5,412 nucleotides of DNA, taken from the NCBI GenBank assembly GCA_002314725.1, contig DCGV01000056.1:1-5412 (forward strand), in the 5' to 3' direction. The notes beneath the pieces were generated by a model. The model did no database searches. It was not told where the DNA came from and was given only the letters and a program-made list of their open reading frames with translations. The stretch comes from Bacteroidales bacterium UBA1769 (GTDB taxonomy: Bacteria; Bacteroidota; Bacteroidia; Bacteroidales; UBA932). Position numbers and translations under genes: made by a program. This document shows positions 1-5,412 of the stretch, piece after piece (position 1 is the first letter of the stretch; each line of letters starts with the position of its first letter).

Positions 1-2
1 CG

Positions 3-395
3 CTGATGGACGGGAAATACAATCTTAACAAGAACAAAGGGAAAAAACTACAGGCTTGGGTGATAATGTCTGTTCCTGACATGATTGATTATATTTAGGG
101 TATAAGAAAGAAGATGGTTCTTACGGAAAAGTTCGTGTTGCTGACATCTGGCAAAGGCCAGACGGATCCAGAGGTATGTCCATAGTTAATGGGCAAAGAG
201 GTGGGATGAGAATCGCTCATATCAAAGTTGACGAGAATGGTGTAGAATACACTGCCGGTCAATATGTTGAACCGGGGCAAATTGTTTAAAAACGGAGTAG
301 AAACTGTTGTCGCACAGGGTGGCGATTTGATGTACCCTTTAGGCTATACTTTGCGGGCAACGGATATTTTTACCGAACAACTTAAAAATTTATGA
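3..395 (+). pseudogene. 3' end of an unidentified gene with two compensating frameshifts
   Basis: The left edge carries coding-like sequence in three pieces. Frame 3 is open from the edge to a TAG at 96-98 (ending ...VPDMIDYI). Frame 2 is open from 89 to a TAA at 287-289 (LGYKKEDGSYGKVRV... to ...YVEPGQIV). Frame 3 is open again from 246 to a TGA at 393-395 (...KNGVETVVAQGG... to ...TEQLKNL). Joined end to end they give roughly 130 residues with an even, soluble, beta-rich look, so one ancestral frame with an indel near 89-98 and a cancelling one near 280-289 fits best. The second break lies at a T-run followed by an A-run, a typical indel site. I do not recognise the family and the start lies outside the window. 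Alternatives are assembly or sequencing errors in an intact gene, or separate small genes (ATG at 176 or 264). The final TGA overlaps the ATG of the next gene as ATGA, which suggests it once headed the same operon. Confidence 0.5.
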
Positions 396-1579
396 AACAC
401 TATCCATTACTTGATGAATTCACCCTTGAATTATTGAACCAGAATCTCACAGGGGGCAGCATTCTTTCATACACATCTTATCTGCGTACTTTTGTCCCTG
501 ATTCCGCACCGAAGGTGGATCAGAATTACTTGACAATCGTCGCATTGGCACTCTCTGCAAAGAAAGGAGCCTTTGCTCTTCAGTATCTGGATGACATTCA
601 GAGCAAATACGGCGTAGTAGCAGGATCGAAAAAGCAATCGGCATTCAATGCCTTCAAAGCGTGGATTGCAGGGATTGTTGCGGCTTTCAACAACAAGGCT
701 TTGGCTTCAGTCAAGGCTTCACTTGCAAGTTCCGGCATTGAGGCCTTCAGCCAGTCAAACCTGTACGCCAAAATGGGAAGTCGAATCATCACGCAGAGCC
801 GTCTTTCCGGAGACAAGATCTGGCTTCCACTTGTGTTCATTCAAAAGTTCTGCAATGATCAACAACGGAATTCTCACATTGTGTTCAAGCAGACTGTTTA
901 TGATAAGCTGAAAGTTCTTGCGGGAGATGATGTGGCTTCAAGCGGACACATTGACGTTAAAGACATTGTCTCCTTGGCAATCACCGACGAAGGTATGGTA
1001 TTCTGCATTTATGCAGGCAAAGAAGGCAATCTCATTCCTGCCCAGATATTCACACCAACGGGCGAACTGAACAAACGCGACGAGATGGTTGCAGGCAGCA
1101 TCTCAGATATTGTAATAGATCACGTGACACCTATAGACAGAACACTTAGATTACTTGCCCTGCCTGAACTTGAGAAGATTACCACCTTCGTCAAAGCAGC
1201 AAAGGCCGCAAACAGAGGCCTGACCGGCAAGGATCTTGAGGAACAGGCTTTTGATGATTTCTACAACAGCAGTCTTTATCCCGGGCATATTGATTTGGAT
1301 GACCTGGAAAGCGAACTGATGTCAATCGTTGACGACAGTCACTATCGTCTTGTCCATAGCGATATGAATTCGTCAAAGAGCAATGTGATTGATTACAAAG
1401 AATTCTATAAGGACGGGGATGACTATTACGCCTTCATAGCAGAGGCAGACTCCGGTCAGAGTGTCATTTACCAAGACCTCAAACAGAACTGCCTGAGTGT
1501 TTTCAATGGCAACAAGCAAGCATTCATTGCCGGGAAAAAGGCAGTTGGTTGCGTCAACGTCCCAATTGATATTCTTTGA
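392..1579 (+). CDS. Protein A: hypothetical protein with degenerate HNH-like region, paralog of protein B
   Basis: This encodes 395 residues; no established function is recognised. An in-frame stop at 380-382 makes the ATG at 392 the first possible start; it overlaps the upstream stop as ATGA and has no Shine-Dalgarno, so coupled translation is likely. Residues 1-100 look all-helical: SILSYTSYL at 23-31, then Y46-L47 and a helix with A62-L63 and L66-D67, then SKK and an aromatic helix at 79-95. The same landmarks recur in protein B. This segment loosely recalls the SAM-like N-terminal domain of tyrosine recombinases, but no recombinase catalytic region follows. At residues 236-250 is SISDIVIDHVTPIDR, whose D243-H244 resembles the first His region of HNH nucleases; the expected downstream Asn is not evident, since LPELEKI stands at that place. 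There is no CxxC zinc knuckle, signal peptide or membrane segment. The acidic C-terminal region (about 285-360) is not recognised. It may be an inactive or diverged HNH partner of protein B. The gene call is firm; the HNH relation is tentative. Confidence 0.92.
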   Translation: MKHYPLLDEFTLELLNQNLTGGSILSYTSYLRTFVPDSAPKVDQNYLTIVALALSAKKGAFALQYLDDIQSKYGVVAGSKKQSAFNAFKAWIAGIVAAFNNKALASVKASLASSGIEAFSQSNLYAKMGSRIITQSRLSGDKIWLPLVFIQKFCNDQQRNSHIVFKQTVYDKLKVLAGDDVASSGHIDVKDIVSLAITDEGMVFCIYAGKEGNLIPAQIFTPTGELNKRDEMVAGSISDIVIDHVTPIDRTLRLLALPELEKITTFVKAAKAANRGLTGKDLEEQAFDDFYNSSLYPGHIDLDDLESELMSIVDDSHYRLVHSDMNSSKSNVIDYKEFYKDGDDYYAFIAEADSGQSVIYQDLKQNCLSVFNGNKQAFIAGKKAVGCVNVPIDIL

Positions 1580-1656
1580 TGCCGTAATTAGCGATCATTT
1601 ACATCTATGCTTAGGAATTTTCCCATTAACACTAATAATAAATAAAGAGACCATCT

Positions 1657-2751
1657 ATGGCAAAACAGAAAATCAACTGGACCCTTAGGCTCGATTATGA
1701 AAACTGGGCAAATAATGGTCGTCACACTCCTGGCTCAATCAATTCTTATTGCGGATACTTGCTTGATGCGAAGAATTGTATCGACTTGAGCAACAAATTG
1801 GTTGTCCGTGGTCCTGGTCAAGTTATCGGTATGACCCCGGCTTCAAAACCGGAAGATTATCTTGACCTTGTCGGCCAGTTTGCTCAAAATGGAGACAAAA
1901 CATACGCTTTGACTGTGCTGGATACCGTTTTGGATATGGTTCTTAACTCGCCTAAATTTGGAGGATCCAAAAGGGGCAAAACCATTTCTGCACTGAAGGA
2001 ATATATAGAATTCATCAAACAATATACCGTTCAGTCGCAGTTATCTACAGTAAACATCGCACTGACAAAGGTGCGGAATGCTTTCCCAAAGAGTATGATC
2101 CATAAGATTGACGGAGTCGAATCCCTTGCTTATCTTCTGGGCGAGCAGCACTTTATCAAATATGCTATTGAGAATTCATACTTCTTTGCTCCTGAATTGG
2201 TCAACGAGAGGATTGCTGAGATTAAGACTGCTCTTGCAAACAACGACATTCTTCCTGCCAGAAAAAGCAAAGATAACTCTGTATATCAGGATTCAACAGC
2301 CAACGTCTTGATATACAACGATAAGAATTTTCAAGCATGCGTTGCAATTGATTCGGACGGAAACAGAACTGTCCGTTCAATCATCACGGAGAGGACAGGA
2401 TACACGGTAAGTGCCGGACGTGATTCCATTTTCCAGAGCTACAAGATATCACATATCTGGGGCAAGGCATTTGATCCAAGGTATTTTACAGACCTCAGCA
2501 ACATCGTCCTCGTTCCTGCCTGGGCAAACGACCTGCTTGACAAGCAAAGCGATGAAGGCAGCCTAGCACGTAACCTTCTGGATACATACAAAATGGTGTG
2601 TGAGAAATTATACGGGATAAATGCTATCAAAGCTCTTGACAGCTCAAAAACTGAAGTGACTAAATGCCCTTATTGGGAATACTCTGTTAACGTAATCGAG
2701 CCATTGTCGCAGAACGAGAAAGTAAGTCAGATAGTCCGCATGCCTATCTAA
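1657..2751 (+). CDS. Protein B: putative HNH-like endonuclease, paralog of protein A
   Basis: This encodes 364 residues. An in-frame TAA at 1639-1641 forces the ATG at 1657; no clear ribosome site precedes it. Residues 1-122 form a helical N-terminal segment with SINSYCGYL at 27-35, Y68-L69, A84-L85, L88-D89 and SKRGKTISALKEY at 104-116, matching protein A in order and spacing (Y68/A84/L88 align without gaps to Y46/A62/L66 of A). A middle region includes LGEQHFIKYAIENSYFFAPE at about 161-180. At 262-297 there is an HNH-like signature: YKISHIW (H266), then LSNIVLVP (N282), then AWAND (N291) and LLDKQ. The His-Asn-Asn order with the 'HI...L.NivLvP...N' pattern is typical of the beta-beta-alpha-metal HNH fold; zinc-binding CxxC pairs are absent. 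The likely role is a metal-dependent DNA nuclease, an inference from this motif alone. It follows protein A by 77 bp and precedes the PD-(D/E)XK gene by 55 bp, so it is probably co-transcribed with both. The gene is certain; the nuclease call is moderate. Confidence 0.92.
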   Translation: MAKQKINWTLRLDYENWANNGRHTPGSINSYCGYLLDAKNCIDLSNKLVVRGPGQVIGMTPASKPEDYLDLVGQFAQNGDKTYALTVLDTVLDMVLNSPKFGGSKRGKTISALKEYIEFIKQYTVQSQLSTVNIALTKVRNAFPKSMIHKIDGVESLAYLLGEQHFIKYAIENSYFFAPELVNERIAEIKTALANNDILPARKSKDNSVYQDSTANVLIYNDKNFQACVAIDSDGNRTVRSIITERTGYTVSAGRDSIFQSYKISHIWGKAFDPRYFTDLSNIVLVPAWANDLLDKQSDEGSLARNLLDTYKMVCEKLYGINAIKALDSSKTEVTKCPYWEYSVNVIEPLSQNEKVSQIVRMPI

Positions 2752-2788
2752 GGGATGATACGGCGGTAATATAAAAACCATTATACTT

Positions 2789-2793
2789 GAGGA
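2789..2793 (+). promoter_or_regulatory. Possible ribosome binding site of protein C gene
   Basis: GAGGA lies 13 bases before the ATG at 2807, a longer spacing than usual. It is the only purine-rich Shine-Dalgarno-like match before any start in this window. An in-frame TAA at 2795-2797 also fixes ATG 2807 as the start. Given how little Bacteroidota rely on this signal, its function is uncertain. Confidence 0.3.
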
Positions 2794-2806
2794 ATAAAGC
2801 ATAATT

Positions 2807-4615
2807 ATGAATACACAACCTTTTGAACTGTTGCAAAATTTTTCCACTGCATTGCAGCCTGGAAAGAATGGTCTCGGAATGGTGGAAAACTTAATCGCCC
2901 AATTCAATAGGCGAGAAGAGAATTCAAAGTTGAAACAATACATTGCCAGACAAAATATATTTGACCTGCTTGGAAAAAGCCGGGATGAGATGACGCACAG
3001 CAAGATGGTTGCCGAACTTCTGGGTGGAAGATTTTTTGTGGCCGGGAGCGAATCAAGTGCCATTCATTTTTTGGATCTGATTGTAAGAAGAGCCGCATCT
3101 CAGGGCATAGATATCCCTGAAGAACTTCGCAAGGCTATTCTTTGCCGCTCAATTATGATTGACTCTGTGGAAGACAAACGTTATGAGTACCCGGTCAAAA
3201 ATTACCTTCACTATTATCAGAAAAAGACTTCCAAGTCTTTGTGCAGGCTTGATGTTTATCTACGCTATTCACTCAACGAACCGATAAAGAAGAACGGGCG
3301 GCAGACAATGGAATTTTTCATTGAGAACAAGGTGCTGTCGCAGGAACACGACGATCAGACACAGGAGTACTACAATCTTTGCGGCAATGCCAAACACGCA
3401 CTGCAATTCTTTATCTACCTGACTGCCGACAAGGTGACGGATGAGGTGTTCACTAAACCTATAGCTAAAGACGGTAAGGGTAATCAGTTATTCATCAATA
3501 TCTCTTATCAGGATTTGTTGGACGAAGTGATAATGCCGATCATTTCAATGGACCAGCTTCCTGAAAATGACAGAGTTATCTTGAAAGAATATGTAAACTG
3601 TCTGGAACTTCCTGCATATGATGACAGTCTCAAGAAGAAAAATGCAAAGGCACAGTTCTCAATAATGGCAACAAGCGACATTGAGAAAGTGATGCTCCGG
3701 GACTTCATTTCGGATGAGTCGAACAGTCAGCTGATGCAGTCGTGTATCAGTGCGGCGCTCGGCCGGCCTTTTTTCCACTATTCAAATAATGAGATGCTTA
3801 CATTCCGGGATGCTCTTCAAAAATCAATCAGACATTCCTTGAAATATAACGGCGTATATAAAACCTTGGAGAAATATTATACTGTCATCGGAAAGCAGAA
3901 TTCAAGTACGCCATTCCTTATTTACGGAGAACCTGCTGACGAAGGGAAGATTGAATATGTCAATTTTGAATTGTGGGAGTATGATTTACGTCCGTTTGCA
4001 TCTCTTTCCGATGCACTTCTAGCGGCCTGCAAAGACTTCATCGAGAGATATCCGGACAAAGACATAGTTGAATCCTTTTACTCAATATATGGAAGGCAGA
4101 AAAATGGCTGTCCGCTTTTTGCCAGAACAGATGATAAGGTTTTTCTGGTCCGGCCGGAATTGATAGAGGAGATGGGACGTTCTTATCAGCCAACCGCTTT
4201 CAATGGTTTGCTTGTCAGAAAGAATGTAGACCTGGATAGAGTCGGGAAAATCAACGAAATTCTCGGAGACGGCTATTCTATCCGCGAAATCAGCCCGGAA
4301 TGCTTCAACAGGATGCTGTCGGATATAGAACCTCAGTTCAAGCTGAAATGCGACAGCAAAGATTACATCAATATAGTTGGGACAAAACTGTATTTTCGCA
4401 AAGGCTACGACAAATACTTAAATCCCCTGTGCGAAGCTTCTAATATCTCAAAGTCTGAAGCTGTCAGCGAGTATGACAAGTCCCTGTTGCTGGAATTCTA
4501 CAGAAATCACAGGCCTATGGTTTTGTCCTTGCTACGGATGATGGTGGAAGAAGAGTCGGACGAGGAAACCCGAGATGCCTATCTTTCCGATTTCAAGATT
4601 CTGGCCAAAGTATGA
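2807..4615 (+). CDS. Protein C: PD-(D/E)XK nuclease family protein (PDDEXK_4-like) with long unknown C-terminus
   Basis: This encodes 602 residues. The first third matches the PDDEXK_4 type of the PD-(D/E)XK nuclease superfamily. It has an N-terminal helix with E61-M-T-H64-S65-K-M-V-A-E-L-L, equivalent to the family's 'E..HS..La.LL' signature. It also has the acidic catalytic residue in LCRLDVYL (D149), the E-x-K pair in FFIENKVLSQ (E173, K175), and the following QTQEYY helix (Q184, Y188), which matches the family's conserved Q...Y. All catalytic positions are present, so metal-dependent nuclease activity is plausible. The strand ALQFFIYLT at 198-206 completes the core. Residues from about 230 to 602 are not recognised; they include a mixed region with KYNGVYKTLEKYY (346-358), an alpha/beta stretch around 370-430 and a segment with FNGLLVRKNVDLDRV (465-479). 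This tail may sense or bind a target. There is no signal peptide or membrane helix. As the last gene of the apparent A-B-C unit it could be the effector. The family call is strong; the biological role is inferred. Confidence 0.94.
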   Translation: MNTQPFELLQNFSTALQPGKNGLGMVENLIAQFNRREENSKLKQYIARQNIFDLLGKSRDEMTHSKMVAELLGGRFFVAGSESSAIHFLDLIVRRAASQGIDIPEELRKAILCRSIMIDSVEDKRYEYPVKNYLHYYQKKTSKSLCRLDVYLRYSLNEPIKKNGRQTMEFFIENKVLSQEHDDQTQEYYNLCGNAKHALQFFIYLTADKVTDEVFTKPIAKDGKGNQLFINISYQDLLDEVIMPIISMDQLPENDRVILKEYVNCLELPAYDDSLKKKNAKAQFSIMATSDIEKVMLRDFISDESNSQLMQSCISAALGRPFFHYSNNEMLTFRDALQKSIRHSLKYNGVYKTLEKYYTVIGKQNSSTPFLIYGEPADEGKIEYVNFELWEYDLRPFASLSDALLAACKDFIERYPDKDIVESFYSIYGRQKNGCPLFARTDDKVFLVRPELIEEMGRSYQPTAFNGLLVRKNVDLDRVGKINEILGDGYSIREISPECFNRMLSDIEPQFKLKCDSKDYINIVGTKLYFRKGYDKYLNPLCEASNISKSEAVSEYDKSLLLEFYRNHRPMVLSLLRMMVEEESDEETRDAYLSDFKILAKV

Positions 4616-4784
4616 GAGAGTTTCTGTTTGATGGATGCGCTTTCCACATAATTTCGGGTCAGTTGCAGTTTGAATAATTGAACTACTATTGTTAATTTTA
4701 TTATCCCTGTCGGCAACATAAATGAGTTTGAATTGTGATTTTGTTATTTAGTGTCAATATTCTCTTTTATTGACTAATAATAAC

Positions 4785-4792
4785 TATATTTG
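4785..4792 (+). promoter_or_regulatory. Bacteroidota-type -7 promoter element before the AbiEi-like gene
   Basis: TATATTTG is an exact match to the Bacteroidota primary sigma factor -7 consensus TAnnTTTG. No clean TTTG-type -33 element is found about 19-21 bases upstream; the nearest TTTG (4740-4743) is too far away. Transcription starting 5-7 bases after the element would begin at about 4797-4799, directly at the ATG at 4800, so the mRNA may be leaderless or nearly so. The element lies in a 184-bp AT-rich gap after protein C, indicating that the AbiEi-like gene is transcribed separately from the A-B-C unit. Confidence 0.65.
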
Positions 4793-4799
4793 CAACGCA

Positions 4800-5412
4800 A
4801 TGATTACTTGTGAACAATTCATATTGGATATTGCCGCTGTCGGACATGTCTTCAGCAGCAGCGATGTTGTCGATTCGTTCGGCCGGGAAGAGATTTCCAG
4901 AGCAACGGTCAACACTATTCTTGCCCGCCTGTGCAATGCGGGGAAGATTCAAAGAATAAGTCGAGGAAAGTATGCAGCTCTGAACGTAAGCAAAACGTTT
5001 CTGCCAAAACTGAGCGGAGAAGCCTTCATCACTTTCAAGTCCGTTCGCAAGCAATTCCCCTACGCATCAGCCTGTGTATATGAAGGGCAGTGGCTGTCAC
5101 AGTTCATGCACCACATCGCATCGAACAATGCCATTTATATCGAGGTGGAAAGGGATGCGGAAGAATCAGTCTTTGAGTGGCTTCGTTCGGAAGGAAAGAA
5201 TGCATATTACCGGCCAGACGGAAACTTCATATACAGGTATATCAACCTGGGAGACGGACCGATAATCGTCAAGTCGCTGACCAGTCAGTCCCCATTGGCT
5301 GAAACGAATGGCATACCTGTTCCCACTCTCGAAAAATTGTTGGTTGATATGTATTGTGACAAGGATTTTTCGTACCTTCAAGGTGCTGAGTATTATCACA
5401 TTATGAACGCGG
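4800..5412 (+). CDS. AbiEi-type antitoxin/regulator, winged helix plus DUF6577-like domain (3' end cut by window edge)
   Basis: The first 204 codons are visible and the frame is still open at the edge. ATG 4800 is the only ATG in frame after a stop at 4749-4751. Residues 1-60 are a winged helix-turn-helix: SRATVNTILARL (33-44) is the recognition region and GKIQRISRGKYA (48-59) is the wing, as in AbiEi antitoxins and related regulators. Residues about 75-204 match the DUF6577 pattern as I recall it: YIEVERDAEESVFEWL (113-128), IIVKSLTSQSPL (155-166), VPTLEKLLVDMYCDKDF (174-190) and YLQGAEYYHIM (192-202). In AbiE type IV toxin-antitoxin systems this protein represses its own promoter and neutralises the nucleotidyltransferase toxin AbiEii, normally encoded immediately downstream, here beyond the edge. 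Family assignment is confident; whether a toxin follows cannot be seen. Autoregulation through the adjacent 4785-4792 promoter is expected from family behaviour, not shown. Confidence 0.92.
   Translation, partial: MITCEQFILDIAAVGHVFSSSDVVDSFGREEISRATVNTILARLCNAGKIQRISRGKYAALNVSKTFLPKLSGEAFITFKSVRKQFPYASACVYEGQWLSQFMHHIASNNAIYIEVERDAEESVFEWLRSEGKNAYYRPDGNFIYRYINLGDGPIIVKSLTSQSPLAETNGIPVPTLEKLLVDMYCDKDFSYLQGAEYYHIMNA

Noticed and set aside
400..700. Protein A and B N-termini as tyrosine recombinase (integrase) domains
   Set aside because: The S-x-x-S-Y-x-x-Y-L motif recalls the recombinase SAM-like domain, but neither protein has the R...H-x-x-R...Y catalytic region.
2782..2789. TATACTTG before protein C as a -7 promoter element
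   Set aside because: It has one mismatch to TAnnTTTG at a core position and no TTTG-type -33 partner; cannot be separated from chance in AT-rich DNA.
2644..3063. Open 139-codon frame on the minus strand
   Set aside because: It lies opposite the end of protein B and the start of protein C, has a composition typical of an antisense shadow and shows no recognisable motif.
4662..4717. GTTGC (4662-4666) and GCAAC (4713-4717) as a terminator stem
   Set aside because: A five-base stem with a loop of about 46 bases and no following T-run is not a credible intrinsic terminator.
4667..4733. Nine-base direct repeat AGTTTGAAT at 4667-4675 and 4725-4733
   Set aside because: It is short and AT-rich, with only two copies in a 184-bp gap; no link to a promoter or mobile element was visible.
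4767..5054. Open 95-codon frame on the minus strand
   Set aside because: It is antisense to the well-supported AbiEi-like gene and crosses its promoter; no family features.

Overview
The window looks like an accessory, probably defence-related, stretch from a member of the Bacteroidota (Bacteroidales-like). The clues are the moderate AT content, start codons mostly without Shine-Dalgarno sequences, a perfect Bacteroidota-type -7 promoter element (TAnnTTTG form) just before the last gene, and an AbiEi/DUF6577-type gene of a kind common in that phylum. The taxonomic call is an inference; no rRNA or housekeeping gene is present.

Layout, all on the + strand. (1) Positions 3-395 hold the 3' end of an unidentified gene whose reading frame is broken twice, with shifts that cancel, so it returns to its first frame before stopping. 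Its stop overlaps the next start as ATGA. (2) 392-1579 encodes protein A (395 aa). (3) 1657-2751 encodes protein B (364 aa). A and B look like diverged paralogs: each has an N-terminal helical segment starting with an S-I-x-S-Y-x-x-Y-L motif, and each has an HNH-like histidine region in its C-terminal half. (4) 2807-4615 encodes protein C (602 aa), whose N-terminal third is a clear PD-(D/E)XK nuclease of the PDDEXK_4 type, followed by about 400 residues I do not recognise. (5) After a 184-bp AT-rich gap with a likely promoter, a gene starting at 4800 encodes a winged-helix plus DUF6577-like protein (AbiEi-type antitoxin/regulator) that runs off the right edge.

A, B and C are co-oriented with gaps of 77 and 55 bp and no visible terminator between them, so they are probably one transcription unit. 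The reading I find most interesting, and it is an inference, is that they form an undescribed nuclease-based defence module (two HNH-like paralogs plus one PD-(D/E)XK protein) beside an AbiE-type toxin-antitoxin locus. No tRNA, rRNA, CRISPR array, insertion sequence or convincing intrinsic terminator was seen.
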